A stretch of 64,000 bases of DNA from JADJXV01 sp046328995 (GTDB lineage Bacteria; Bacteroidota; Ignavibacteria; Kapaibacteriales; UBA961), in the NCBI GenBank assembly GCA_046328995.1, contig JAXLVN010000001.1, forward strand, positions 62,001 through 126,000, given 5' to 3'. Numbering within the stretch: the stretch's first letter is position 1; every line of letters begins with the position of its first letter. The notes under the pieces were generated by a model. The model saw nothing but the letters and a program-made list of their open reading frames with translations, did not search any database and had not been told where the DNA came from. This document shows, one piece after another, positions 37,728-46,849 of this stretch. A program made the translations under genes and the position numbers.

Positions 37728-38198
37728 ATGCCTACACATCCACAACCCAATCCTCCTCTCCACACCTTCGGCACTCCACCGCCAGACGGACTTTGTGCAA
37801 CCCGGGAAGCAGTCTATGCCGTTGTACGGGAAAAGGATATGATCGCAGCCGTGCAGACTGCACGCGGGTATTTCCTGCCCGGTGGAGGAGTCGAAGACAA
37901 CGAAACCGTGATCGAAGCATTGGTGCGGGAAGTGTTTGAAGAACTCGGCTGGGCGATTATTATTCATGACCCGCTTCCTGTGGTGCAGCAATATCTGTTT
38001 TCAGCGGCGAAGCAACAGCATATTCTGACGACGGCACGGTTTTTTAATGCAACGTTTTGCGCCGAGATATGCGAACCTCTCGAAGATGACCACAAGCTTG
38101 TCTGGCTACATCAATCGGAGGCCGAAGAAATGCTGTTTACCGAGTCGATGCGGTGGGCGGTGAAGCAGATGGGAATTCGGTTTTTTTTCAACACGTAG
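37728..38198 (+). CDS. Nudix hydrolase
   Basis: 156 residues with a full Nudix box, GGGVEDNET...REVFEELGW (~52-75; Gx5Ex7REUxEExGU), the metal-binding core of enzymes that cut nucleoside diphosphates linked to another group. The N-terminal ~20 residues are Pro-rich. Substrate cannot be told; ADP-ribose, nucleotide sugars or damaged nucleotides are all possible. The stop codon (38196-38198) lies inside the first hairpin of a repeated sequence, so the C-terminal residues after ~FRF may have been set by the repeat. Confidence 0.9.
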   Translation: MPTHPQPNPPLHTFGTPPPDGLCATREAVYAVVREKDMIAAVQTARGYFLPGGGVEDNETVIEALVREVFEELGWAIIIHDPLPVVQQYLFSAAKQQHILTTARFFNATFCAEICEPLEDDHKLVWLHQSEAEEMLFTESMRWAVKQMGIRFFFNT

Positions 38199-38381
38199 AG
38201 ACGCAAAATCTTGCGTCTCTACAGGATAGGCGGATTATCATTTCCCGTCCTGTCGGTTGGAAACAACCAACCGAACCGGAATTCGGTTTTTTTCTACACG
38301 TAGAGACGCAAAATCTTGCGTCTCTACAGGATAGGCGGATTATCATTTCCTTCGGTCGGTTGTAGCAACCGACCGTACGGG
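38172..38381. repeat. Two-copy ~105-bp tandem repeat with strong hairpins
   Basis: Copy 1 starts at 38172 and copy 2 at 38278; both run from GGAATTCGGTTTTTTT to GGCGGATTATCATTTCC. Each has the same perfect 12-bp-stem hairpin GTAGAGACGCAA-AATC-TTGCGTCTCTAC (38195-38222, 38300-38327). A second, different hairpin follows each copy: stems 38254-38260/38267-38273, and a perfect 10-bp stem 38353-38362/38366-38375. GTAGAGACG-type palindromes of this kind recur in many bacterial genomes. The first hairpin supplies the Nudix stop codon. Confidence 0.85.
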
Positions 38382-38435
38382 AAATTCGTTATTTCATTGA
38401 TCATTAAAGAATTATATTTCTCTTACAAGGTGCGT

Positions 38436-39755
38436 ATGATAAAACCAAGCCTGCGTTTGTTTGATCTGGTGATGATTGTCGTTTCGATGGTCATCGGCAT
38501 CGGAATTTTTCGGAATCCAGCGATTATCGCTGCAAGTGCGGGTAGTGAAACAATCTTCTACAGCGCGTGGATTGTAGGCGCTATTGTCAGCATTTGCGGC
38601 GCGCTGACGTTTTCGGAGATTGGTTCACGTTTGCCGGTTGCGGGTGGGTATTTTACGATGTTCACCGTGTGCTATTCTCCGCGGGTTGCGTTTATGCTGA
38701 TATGGACGTATATCCTTTTGAATGCAGGAGCTACGGCAGCGGTAGCGTTTACGGGAGCACAATATATTACACCGGTTATTTTGCCGGGAATGGCGCCGGG
38801 AATGGGAGAAAAACTTGTTTTTTGGGGAATAATGCTGCTCCTTTTCGGTATTAATTTCCTTGGAATTCGGCTCGGTGCCGCCGCGCAGAATATGCTGAGT
38901 GTGATCAAAATAATTTTAATGTTAATTTTCATTTCTGCGATTTTCTTTTTGCCGGAAAGCGTTTCCGGTCAACCACTTGCCGCATCATCTGTGCCTGCCG
39001 GAAATATCCTGTCTATGCTTGGCGTGAGCTTGATTGCAGTGTTTTTTAGCTATGGCGGCTATCAGAATACATCCAATCTTGGCGGGGATGTCGAGAACCC
39101 TCAAAAGAATATTCCACGAGGAATTATCATCGCCATTTCGGTGGTGATGGTGCTGTATCTGCTGATTAATTATGTGTATGTGACGGCGCTTGGATTCGAG
39201 AATCTCAAAACTTCGCCTTTAGTTGCTGCTGATTTGGCGACTATCTTGTTTGGTAAAGCAGGGGCAACGTTTGCATCAGTTGCTATATTTATATCAGTCT
39301 TAGGGTTTATTAATACATCGCTTTTGTTTAATCCGCGCGTGCTGTATGCAATGGCGGAGGATGGAATTTTACCGGGGATTTTCAAGAAAGTACATGAGAA
39401 AAAACAGGTGCAGGAATTCGCGTTAGTGTTCTTTACGGGACTTGTGATTCTGATGTTCGTCCTGCTGCAATCCTACAACAACCTCCTGAATTATGTCATG
39501 TTTAACGATACCATTTCTCTCGCACTCGCCGCGATGTGTATCTTCATTCTGCGGAAGAAAAAGGTAGGCAATGACACGCCGGGCTATCGCGTGCAGTGGT
39601 TCCCAATTATTCCAGCGATATTTATTCTCATGCAACTCAGCGTAACGGCGAATGTCGTGTATTCCGATCCCATGAATTCCCTCATTGGGTGCGCGGTGAT
39701 GTTGTGCGGGTATCCGATGTATTCGATGTTGAAAAAAGTATCCACGAAGTCCTGA
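38436..39755 (+). CDS. APC-superfamily amino acid permease
   Basis: 439 residues from the ATG at 38436 (AAGG 7 bp upstream). An in-frame extension back to 38316 would translate the repeat hairpins and is rejected. About 12 membrane helices; the first carries VVSMVIGIGIFRNPA, the unwound GxG substrate-binding motif of the amino acid-polyamine-organocation family, and GGYQNTSNLGGDVENPQKNIPRG fits the conserved loop before helix 7. Related transporters include LAT/YfnA-type exchangers. The transported amino acid is unknown. Confidence 0.9.
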   Translation: MIKPSLRLFDLVMIVVSMVIGIGIFRNPAIIAASAGSETIFYSAWIVGAIVSICGALTFSEIGSRLPVAGGYFTMFTVCYSPRVAFMLIWTYILLNAGATAAVAFTGAQYITPVILPGMAPGMGEKLVFWGIMLLLFGINFLGIRLGAAAQNMLSVIKIILMLIFISAIFFLPESVSGQPLAASSVPAGNILSMLGVSLIAVFFSYGGYQNTSNLGGDVENPQKNIPRGIIIAISVVMVLYLLINYVYVTALGFENLKTSPLVAADLATILFGKAGATFASVAIFISVLGFINTSLLFNPRVLYAMAEDGILPGIFKKVHEKKQVQEFALVFFTGLVILMFVLLQSYNNLLNYVMFNDTISLALAAMCIFILRKKKVGNDTPGYRVQWFPIIPAIFILMQLSVTANVVYSDPMNSLIGCAVMLCGYPMYSMLKKVSTKS

Positions 39756-39814
39756 AATATTACCGGTGCTCATGCACTAACAGTATATAATATCAATTCC
39801 TTACCATCACAACT

Positions 39815-40522
39815 ATGGAAAATGAACAACAACCTTCGCCCAAAGAAATAAGCCCCTTGTCACAGTTCCGGCATCCGTTAGAGTGGAATGATGAACCGCT
39901 CATTATTGCCGACTCGTCGGTCTATCGAACGATATGGTATGACCCTCTCTCCACATTTCGAGTATTATTACAAGCGCGGAATTCGGACTGGGTGACAGGG
40001 CAGACGACACTGCTTTTTGTCTTTGGAGGAATAATAAGATCGATTAATAAAGTCGATGTATCACTGAAAGATGGTGAGAATTCAGGAGTTTCAGGAAAAG
40101 TAATTTTGGCAATCATCAGCGGTGCATTGCTTGGGTGGATTTTCTTTATTGTGTATGCGGGTTTGCTCTGTTGGACCGGAAACAAACTGTTGCGTGGAAA
40201 TGCTGAAGAAAGAGACTATAAAACCATTCTTGCATGGTCAATTGTACCCATGATTGTAGCGTTAATCTTTACCCTGATTCGCGTCTTGGTTTTGGACCGT
40301 TATCCGGAGTTTGGGCTGCTTTCCTTGCTGACAATGATTCCGGAAGTTGTGCTTGATGCTTGGGCTGTCGTATTGCTCGTTCGAGGGATAAAATTGATAC
40401 AATCATTCTCCACACTCAAGGCGATAGTCAATATTCTGCTTCCGGGTGTGCTGTTTCTTGCGGTGATATTTGGTATCGGATATCTGTTCGATCTCGCTTT
40501 TGGACCACGTAGTATTGAATAA
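39815..40522 (+). CDS. Yip1-family-like integral membrane protein
   Basis: 235 residues. A hydrophilic start (PSPKEISPLSQF) is followed by a DPLSTFRVLLQARN segment and five predicted membrane helices, the layout of Yip1/DUF1282-like bacterial proteins, with the family's RDYKTILAWSIVPMIV-type helix. No enzymatic motif is visible. It lies 43 bp upstream of a second protein of the same kind and forms a likely operon with it and the macro-domain gene. Confidence 0.7.
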   Translation: MENEQQPSPKEISPLSQFRHPLEWNDEPLIIADSSVYRTIWYDPLSTFRVLLQARNSDWVTGQTTLLFVFGGIIRSINKVDVSLKDGENSGVSGKVILAIISGALLGWIFFIVYAGLLCWTGNKLLRGNAEERDYKTILAWSIVPMIVALIFTLIRVLVLDRYPEFGLLSLLTMIPEVVLDAWAVVLLVRGIKLIQSFSTLKAIVNILLPGVLFLAVIFGIGYLFDLAFGPRSIE

Positions 40523-40565
40523 ATTCAGAGAGTTCGTTTAAATTTTACACATTGAGGAATACATC

Positions 40566-41381
40566 ATGGAAATCAATACTCCCGATGAAGAATTGCACTA
40601 TCCTACCTCCAACGACACGAACGATAGCGAGCACCTATCGGACGAACCCACCGTTGAACCTGAAGAACATCTCTTAGAGACCGAAGAGGAAGACGTTCAG
40701 GAAGTGTCATTTACCAAGCATATTTATAGTGATATACTGTTCCATCCCAAAGTCACGTTTCAGCGTTTGCTCGCGGTGAATGGGAGCGTATGGGTAAAGA
40801 AGAGGGTACTATTGCTACTGCTCCTCGTGTGCATCCCACAAGCTTTTACTGTTAGCCATGCTACCGATAAATTTGCTGATATGAATTTGTATTATGCAGT
40901 CAAAGGGTATCTAGGATACTATGGATTTAACATCCTAAAGAATATAGCTATTAGCGCATGTGTTTATACTTTTGTTATACTGTTGTTTCTTGTGGTCGGG
41001 CGTAAAGTTCTCGATCGTGATGTCAAATTCAGGGACTATTCGACAATAGTAGCATGGGCGCACATACCGGCTATTGTAGCTAATTTTGTGGTTCTTGGGA
41101 TTCAAACTATTGTTAGTAAAATATTTACTGCAGAATATTATCTCACCCATGCAGTAGATTCTACGGTGACAACCGTAAAGGCGATATTGGTTTCGAGCAT
41201 TTTGATAAAATTGGCGTTCTGGCTATGGTCAATCTATCTTGTTGGGTATGGAATTAATGTCCTTTACTCCTTCCGTTTACGAGAAACCTTATCTACTATT
41301 ATCATTTTAATATTATTTGTCATCGCGCTTATGGTACTAGGTGCTAATCTTTCTCCATATTTATTCACGACATCTTTTTGA
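40566..41381 (+). CDS. Yip1-family-like integral membrane protein with acidic N terminus
   Basis: 271 residues. The first ~50 are strongly acidic (Glu/Asp-rich) and probably cytoplasmic. The following part parallels the preceding protein: FHPKVTFQRLLAVNGSVW, then about five membrane helices including RDYSTIVAWAHIPAIVANFV. A GAGGA ribosome site precedes the ATG. The stop is 14 bp before the macro-domain ATG. Function unknown; Yip1-like proteins are tied to membrane organisation in eukaryotes, but no bacterial role can be read here. Confidence 0.7.
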   Translation: MEINTPDEELHYPTSNDTNDSEHLSDEPTVEPEEHLLETEEEDVQEVSFTKHIYSDILFHPKVTFQRLLAVNGSVWVKKRVLLLLLLVCIPQAFTVSHATDKFADMNLYYAVKGYLGYYGFNILKNIAISACVYTFVILLFLVVGRKVLDRDVKFRDYSTIVAWAHIPAIVANFVVLGIQTIVSKIFTAEYYLTHAVDSTVTTVKAILVSSILIKLAFWLWSIYLVGYGINVLYSFRLRETLSTIIILILFVIALMVLGANLSPYLFTTSF

Positions 41382-41395
41382 TAAGAGGTACGCTG

Positions 41396-41863
41396 ATGAT
41401 CCACTTCACCCATGGCGACCTACTCCACACTCCCGATCCATTCATCGCACAAGGCGTGGCTGTGGGGTCGCAGGAAGGTCTGGGAACAGGACTCGCGCTG
41501 AAAATATCGAAGAAGTATCCGCTTGCACAGAAAGAGTTTAAGGCGTTTACCCGTAATGGAGCGTTCAAAGGCGGTGATGTATTTGTATCGTCGAAGCATG
41601 AAAGTTATCCGCAAATAATGTACATTGCAACGCAACCTGATATGTATCACGCGACGCTCTCATTTCTGAATAAAGGGTTGCGCAATCTCGTGAAATGGTG
41701 TGAAAAATACTCAATAGAGCGCGTTTCATTACCGAAAATCGGTTGCGGGCTCGGGAAATTAGACTGGGAAAGGGAAGTAAAACCATTACTTGTACAGCAT
41801 TGTACCGAAAGTTCAACATTGTTTACCATCTATGAAGAATTTCGAAATGACTATGAAGGATAG
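41396..41863 (+). CDS. Macro-domain protein (ADP-ribose binding/hydrolysing, TARG1/ALC1-like)
   Basis: 155 residues from the ATG at 41396, preceded by AAGAGG at 8 bp; an upstream TTG at 41378 is rejected. The whole protein is one macro domain: IHFTHGDLLHTPD at the start, GTGLALKISKKYP for the phosphate-binding loop, and LPKIGCGLGKLDWE (~115-128) for the second loop. Relatives bind or remove ADP-ribose, including DarG antitoxins, but no DarT toxin is adjacent. It follows two Yip1-like genes with a 14-bp gap. Confidence 0.85.
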   Translation: MIHFTHGDLLHTPDPFIAQGVAVGSQEGLGTGLALKISKKYPLAQKEFKAFTRNGAFKGGDVFVSSKHESYPQIMYIATQPDMYHATLSFLNKGLRNLVKWCEKYSIERVSLPKIGCGLGKLDWEREVKPLLVQHCTESSTLFTIYEEFRNDYEG

Positions 41864-41933
41864 ACACTTCGAGAGAAAACAACTTTTTACAAAAACAACT
41901 ATCTCATTATTTATCAATTATTTCACAAAAACC

Positions 41934-42413
41934 ATGAAAACACTTTTTGCAACTGCACTTGTTGTGCTTATGATGCTTGCATATACACCAAACGTATGTG
42001 CATCTGAACCAAGAGTTTATCTCAACCCAGGATTCAAACTCGGCTATACATTTGGCGAGCATGGTGGCTTTACATATGGATTTGAAGTGAGTATGACTAC
42101 TCATCTTTCCAACAATTCCGAAGCCCTTCTTATCGGTGTAGTGATCGATGCAGATTTCTGTAAAGATTGGGCACGTTTACATACAGGAGTAGAAGTAAGT
42201 GCTGCCGTCGTCGGATGCGATGTCGGACCGTCGTTTTTATTTCGACACGATACCGTGTCTTATGGAATAAGTTTTATACCGTATGCAGGATTTGTTCTCT
42301 ATCCTTACTTTCATTTTTCGACATTTGATACCGGCTTTACAACTCATGAAGTAGGGTCGTATTTCAAAGTATCGAAGATGATATATGGAGAGACATCCTC
42401 CATTAAGTTTTAA
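41934..42413 (+). CDS. Small exported protein of unknown function, outer-membrane-barrel-like (paralogue B)
   Basis: 159 residues from the ATG at 41934, directly before a signal peptide ending VCAS; a longer in-frame reading from 41790 overlaps the macro-domain gene and is rejected. It shares PRVYLNPGFKLGYTFGEHGG, a PYAGFVLYPYF strand and HEVGSYFKVS with the protein at 37189-37665, and also ends in Phe. The stop codon forms part of the 8-bp duplication flanking MITE copy 2, so the element inserted right at the gene end. Confidence 0.72.
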   Translation: MKTLFATALVVLMMLAYTPNVCASEPRVYLNPGFKLGYTFGEHGGFTYGFEVSMTTHLSNNSEALLIGVVIDADFCKDWARLHTGVEVSAAVVGCDVGPSFLFRHDTVSYGISFIPYAGFVLYPYFHFSTFDTGFTTHEVGSYFKVSKMIYGETSSIKF

Positions 42414-42418
42414 TAATT

Positions 42419-42681
42419 GGTTCTCTGACAATTTTGTAGTACGGGGAATGAATGCCAAATATAGTATATTACTACCGTCCCATTGGGGCGATAGAGTGGT
42501 AGAAAACGAAATTCTGATATGCCTCAAAGTCCCGAAGGGACGACAATAAATTCTATAACGTAAGTCTCTACTGGACTTACTCGTGTATTCGCCCGTATTT
42601 TCTACCGATATGTCATCGCTAATTCGATGGAAAAGGGCAATGGGTTGGTAGCAATTCAACCATATAAATAGTCAGTGAACC
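42419..42681. mobile_element. MITE-like element, copy 2 (263 bp)
   Basis: The left end GGTTCTCTGACAATTTTGT and the right end (inverse GGTTCACTGACTATTTATA) are inverted repeats, more diverged than in copy 1. The flanks TAATAATT (42411-42418) and TTATAATT (42682-42689) are an 8-bp duplication with one mismatch. The interior follows copy 1 along its length, including the GTCCC/GGGAC palindromes and the ATTCTGATATGCC, GGACTTACTCG and TATGTCATCGCTAA stretches. Confidence 0.75.
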
Positions 42682-42864
42682 TTATAATTTATTAAGAAAT
42701 CACCTTCCCTGAATTGTGTTCAGTGACAGCGCTTACTGTAGATAATAAATGTGGAATCAAAATAAAGTAACGTCAGGTGGAGCAGGTACTTAAAGGGGCG
42801 TGAGTGACGAGTGCCATTCATTACCTGTAAATGATGGTGTAATATCAATTCGTACATATCAACT

Positions 42865-43899
42865 ATGAGAATACATCTGCAATCCTTACGTAACTGTCTA
42901 CTACTATCGTTCCTCCTCTTAGCGTGCATCTCCTGCAACAGCACAAGCGTTGCGACAATTCCATGTCCCGCCGACAAAGACATCCTCACCATTCTCACTG
43001 ATACCGACGGCTCGCAGTACAAAATTGCCACCGACGGCAAGGTCTATAAAGTCGTCGGCGCTTCGTGCGAGTATTACAGTACGTACTTCGATCCGGGCTA
43101 TGAAACGAAGAATTATGTGCATCATGGTGATACGGTCTATATTCGAACGCCGGAAGGGATGCTATTCAGAACGCGGAATACGTTTACCGAAGAGTTCGAG
43201 CGCTACGCCTCGCTTCCCGAGATGTTTGTTCTCAGTATGGATGATACTAATAACTACTGGAATACCATGACCTTGCAAAGCCCGCTAGCGCCGACGGTCA
43301 AGGAGTATGTCGCATTGCGGTCCTGTATTTTTGATGGCACATGTTCGTTCAGGGATAATAGAATCGATATCGTGACCGACCCTGTTAACCCTTCCAATCA
43401 TGTTCTCAAATGTACAGCCGTTCCACCGAGCGCTTTGATGGTTACTTCTAAATCATCTATCGAGACAACGATGGGATATTTTACGAAAGGAAAGGACCTA
43501 TGGTATCAGGCACGTTATTATTTTACGGAGAATTTTCCGTACAGTATTGCTGATTTTGAGAGTCAATGGTATAGTGAGTCGCCCGGTCCGCGGATTGTCT
43601 TTAGTGATGGAGCGCTCGCAGTGGAAAATAAATTTGGCAACAAGATCAAGTATCGTCAGTCCACGCCGGTTCAGGTACCAAAAGGGATGTGGGTGACCAT
43701 TACCATTCATTACCTTTTTGATGAAGCGAACGGGAAAGTCGAGCTGTGGCAGGATGGTATGAAAGTGCTTGATGTGGCTGGACCTACGCTTCCGCTCTCT
43801 GGAGCGGTGCAGACAAATATTGAGGTTGGTATTTCTGCAACAAGCTCGGCGTGCGTGCTCTATGTTGATGACGTTCGGGTGTCCGATCATCCGTTCTGA
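42865..43899 (+). CDS. Lipoprotein with concanavalin-like (polysaccharide-lyase/laminin-G-type) domain
   Basis: 344 residues. A signal sequence with lipobox LLAC (around residue 21) predicts lipid anchoring. The C-terminal ~200 residues look like a jelly-roll of the heparin-lyase-I/LamG type: LWYQARYYFTENFPYSI, FESQWYSESPGPRI, KGMWVTITIHYLFDEANGKVELWQDGMKV and VLYVDDVRVSD. Such domains bind or cleave polysaccharides. Catalytic residues cannot be assigned with confidence, so a binding role is equally possible. It stands alone between MITE copy 2 and a convergent response regulator. Confidence 0.72.
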   Translation: MRIHLQSLRNCLLLSFLLLACISCNSTSVATIPCPADKDILTILTDTDGSQYKIATDGKVYKVVGASCEYYSTYFDPGYETKNYVHHGDTVYIRTPEGMLFRTRNTFTEEFERYASLPEMFVLSMDDTNNYWNTMTLQSPLAPTVKEYVALRSCIFDGTCSFRDNRIDIVTDPVNPSNHVLKCTAVPPSALMVTSKSSIETTMGYFTKGKDLWYQARYYFTENFPYSIADFESQWYSESPGPRIVFSDGALAVENKFGNKIKYRQSTPVQVPKGMWVTITIHYLFDEANGKVELWQDGMKVLDVAGPTLPLSGAVQTNIEVGISATSSACVLYVDDVRVSDHPF

Positions 43900-43939
43900 G
43901 AGTGTATTGGTACGCAGCGCGTATGCTCAGCAAGCCGAT

Positions 43940-44647
43940 TCACGCGTTCTGTATGAATTTATATCCAAGGTTGCGTACGGTTATAAAATGCTTCGGTTGA
44001 GCGGGATCGACTTCTATTTTCTTCCGTAACCCCAATATATAATTATCAATTGTACGCGTAGTAGGAAATTGGTCGTATCCCCACAGCTCATTCAGAAAAT
44101 CTTCTCGCGTGATGACCTTGCCTTCATGAGCCCGAAAATACTGAAGGATTTCGAGTTCACGAATGAGCAATTGTTCGCGCTTCTCAAACGTAACGAGTTC
44201 ACCTCGAATAAAATCGATTTTCACATTCCCGATTGGGTATTCGTCCTTTTCTATTTTCGGCGGTGCTTCCGGCTTTTGTACTCTCCGTATCAATGCTCGT
44301 ACGCGCGCAAGTAACTCCCTCAATCGAAAAGGCTTGGTCATATAATCGTCGGCACCGAGTTCGAGTCCGAGAATCACATCCGACTCGGCACTTTTGCTCG
44401 TAAGCATGAGAATCGGACCCGTAATACCGTCTTTTCGCAGTGCTTTGCAAACTTCCCGACCATTCATTGTGGGTAACATGATATCGAGGATAATGCAATG
44501 GAACGGTCTATTTCGGGCTATTGCCAGTCCTTCCGCGCCATCTTTTGCGACCGTCACGGCGTACATTTCTTCTTCGAATGCATCTTTAAGGCCAAAGGAA
44601 ATTGCAGTATCATCTTCAACAATGAGGATCGAATGTATATCATTCAT
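43940..44647 (-). CDS. OmpR-family response regulator (orphan)
   Basis: 235 residues: receiver domain with Glu11/Asp12/Asp13, phospho-acceptor Asp55 in IILDIMLP, and TKPFRLRELLARV; winged-helix domain (~130-235) with LLIRELEILQYFRAHEGKVITRE and VRNLGYKF. No histidine kinase lies beside it, so its partner must be encoded elsewhere. It is on the same strand as, and 87 bp downstream of, the T9SS propeller genes. Confidence 0.92.
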   Translation of the reverse strand: MNDIHSILIVEDDTAISFGLKDAFEEEMYAVTVAKDGAEGLAIARNRPFHCIILDIMLPTMNGREVCKALRKDGITGPILMLTSKSAESDVILGLELGADDYMTKPFRLRELLARVRALIRRVQKPEAPPKIEKDEYPIGNVKIDFIRGELVTFEKREQLLIRELEILQYFRAHEGKVITREDFLNELWGYDQFPTTRTIDNYILGLRKKIEVDPAQPKHFITVRNLGYKFIQNA

Positions 44648-44734
44648 AGGAATTTTCAGGGAAAGGAATACGGACTATCATTGATACAATCGCCGGTCGA
44701 TTCCCGGCATGTTGGAAGCCGTAATTTACCGAAT

Positions 44735-46822
44735 TTATTTCACAACTGAAAACATCACCGCCGCCTGCACCATGCCCTGGTGCGCACGAAGGCAATAGAG
44801 ACCTGTCGGAAAATATTCCGTCGTGAATGTCATACGCGTATCTATTCCGACCGATTCTTGGAGAATTGCTCCGGTAAGCGTAGAAATAGTGTAGCGGACA
44901 GGTCGAGAGACGTCAAAGGAAGACGAAGGTGGCAACTGAATATGTATGTCGCCGGATGCAGGATTCGGAACCACAGTAAGTGTTTGATGTTGAATGGATA
45001 AAGGGTCACGTTCATTCACCGAAGACGCATTTTCGAGTTTCCAGACCCCCATGTCTGAGCCAAGGAAAAGGGTAGAACCGGCAAAGCAGAACGCATGAAC
45101 AGAGGGCGTTGTGAGCCCTGCATTTTCATTCGTCCAGATTCCTCCTTTATCAACACTTTTACAAACGCCACCGACGGAATTCCGAGTGAATACGACTTTG
45201 CTATCCGAGCAGAGCGGATAGGAAGAGAGAGAGTTCAACCCCTCATTCGCCGGCTGCCAACTCGTACCCATATCATCACTTCGAAATACTCCATCTGCGG
45301 ACGTAGCAGCGACGAGCGTTGTACCGATGGCCGTAATATCCTGCACTCTCTTGCCATTCATGGTCGAATCAACCACTTCCTGCCACGAAGTACCCAGATC
45401 GGTACTGCGAAATATTCTCGATCCCGCCACAACGAGTGTTGTTCCGATGGCGGTAAAAGCTCTGAACGATATTTCTTCCACTTCCAAAGGCACTTCTTCC
45501 CAATGCATTCCATGATCGAGACTTCGCAACATTGGGGAATACATTCCGCTCGAGGGCATGGTATTCGTTGCACAAGCAAAGACGACTGTATCGACAGTCA
45601 TCATGCGGCTTACAAAATATTTGGGTGTAAAAGTGGTGCTCCATGTGACCCCATCATCCGTACTCCGATATATACCTTTTTGTGTCGATACCAGAAGAAT
45701 AGAATCTTGGACACAAATTGCTTCAATTCCCTCGGACTTAAATCCAAGCTGAGTCCAGGAATTACCGCCATCATCGCTTTTATGCAGACCGCTCGGTTCC
45801 GTACCGGCATACATGACTCTGCCCCTGGATGCCAATTTTGTCACCGGCAAAAGTTTAATTCCGGTGTTGACCGGCACGTAATGCATACCGTTGTCCGTGC
45901 TTTTGTAGATACCGTCAGTTGCACCAAGATAGATGTCGGTACCGATCATTGCTAGTGAAGTAATTACAGGCGAAAGCCCGCCGGTAGGGAAGGGTTCCCA
46001 TTGCTGACCATACGTACTCGAACGTTCAACACTCGTTCCAGAGAAAGAGTAGAGCGCTGAATTGATGATTTGTAAAGAGCTTACATGCGAAATGCTGCGC
46101 CCTGTATCACATGCTTCCCACGTCTTGCCATAGTCGAGACTCCGCCGCATGCCTTGCCCACCGCACCCACAGAAAACGATGGAATCGATAGAGGCGACGA
46201 TGAAGCGTTCAAAATTGAAGTTATTTGGGTTCGGCACATTCAAAAACACCGGTTTCCACGTTTCTCCATTATCCAGACTGCGATAAACACCTTTGCGGTT
46301 GGTGCCGGCTACAAGTACGGTATCGACCATTGCAAGGGAGGTAACATCGAGGGTTGGAATTCCGGTATTTATGACCTTCCATGTACCGCCATTATCGGTA
46401 CTTCGATAGACACCACCGCCGACGCTGCAGGCATATATTGTCGTACCTCTTGAGATAAGTGCTTGAAATTCCTCATTTGATTTGTTCATAAGCAGTAATT
46501 CCCACGATGCGCCATTTGTACTGCTTCGGTAGATACCACTGTCACCACCGGCATAGACCTGCGTGCCGATTGTTGTGAGAAAATTAACGTCCTGCGTCGA
46601 GAGTCCGGACGGAATCCAATGTGCGCCGTGGTCACTGCTGCGGTACACACCATGCCGATAGAGCGATGCAATCAGCGTAGTGCCGGATTGGGTTATACTG
46701 CGAACCAGACCGCCGAGGGGGCCGTTGCACTGCTTCCATTGAGCGTTAGTCGTAGATGAATGCAGGAATAAGAGTCCGGCGATGAAGCCGAAGAGTGATC
46801 GAAAAATTGAGACGGAAAACAT
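44735..46822 (-). CDS. T9SS-secreted BNR/sortilin-like beta-propeller protein (tandem copy 1)
   Basis: 695 residues. Signal peptide (~1-27, ending TNAQ), then repeated ~40-residue blades carrying YRSTDNGxxW and LYAG/VYAG motifs across ~30-590, as in sortilin/VPS10 and YCF48-like propellers. The last ~90 residues (VVPNPASGD ... TGLYCLRAHQG) are a type A T9SS sorting domain. It has two tandem paralogues upstream (27- and 28-bp gaps), all sharing the N-terminal QWKQCNGPLGG motif. No catalytic residues are visible; probably a binding or scaffolding surface protein. Confidence 0.88.
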   Translation of the reverse strand: MFSVSIFRSLFGFIAGLLFLHSSTTNAQWKQCNGPLGGLVRSITQSGTTLIASLYRHGVYRSSDHGAHWIPSGLSTQDVNFLTTIGTQVYAGGDSGIYRSSTNGASWELLLMNKSNEEFQALISRGTTIYACSVGGGVYRSTDNGGTWKVINTGIPTLDVTSLAMVDTVLVAGTNRKGVYRSLDNGETWKPVFLNVPNPNNFNFERFIVASIDSIVFCGCGGQGMRRSLDYGKTWEACDTGRSISHVSSLQIINSALYSFSGTSVERSSTYGQQWEPFPTGGLSPVITSLAMIGTDIYLGATDGIYKSTDNGMHYVPVNTGIKLLPVTKLASRGRVMYAGTEPSGLHKSDDGGNSWTQLGFKSEGIEAICVQDSILLVSTQKGIYRSTDDGVTWSTTFTPKYFVSRMMTVDTVVFACATNTMPSSGMYSPMLRSLDHGMHWEEVPLEVEEISFRAFTAIGTTLVVAGSRIFRSTDLGTSWQEVVDSTMNGKRVQDITAIGTTLVAATSADGVFRSDDMGTSWQPANEGLNSLSSYPLCSDSKVVFTRNSVGGVCKSVDKGGIWTNENAGLTTPSVHAFCFAGSTLFLGSDMGVWKLENASSVNERDPLSIQHQTLTVVPNPASGDIHIQLPPSSSFDVSRPVRYTISTLTGAILQESVGIDTRMTFTTEYFPTGLYCLRAHQGMVQAAVMFSVVK

Positions 46823-46849
46823 GCCAATACCTCGTGATAGGTGATATAC

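Noticed and set aside
38195..38327. CRISPR array
   Set aside because: Only two copies of the palindrome with ~77-bp identical flanking sequence between; no regularly spaced unique spacers and no cas genes.
44692..44709. GCCGG/CCGGC hairpin as terminator of the propeller operon
   Set aside because: The stem is only 5 bp and no T tract follows on the minus strand.
45095..45955. 286-codon plus-strand frame, and a 204-codon frame at 52373-52987
   Set aside because: Both are antisense to clear, conserved coding regions (beta-propeller and iorB) and have Cys/His/Arg-rich compositions typical of shadow frames.
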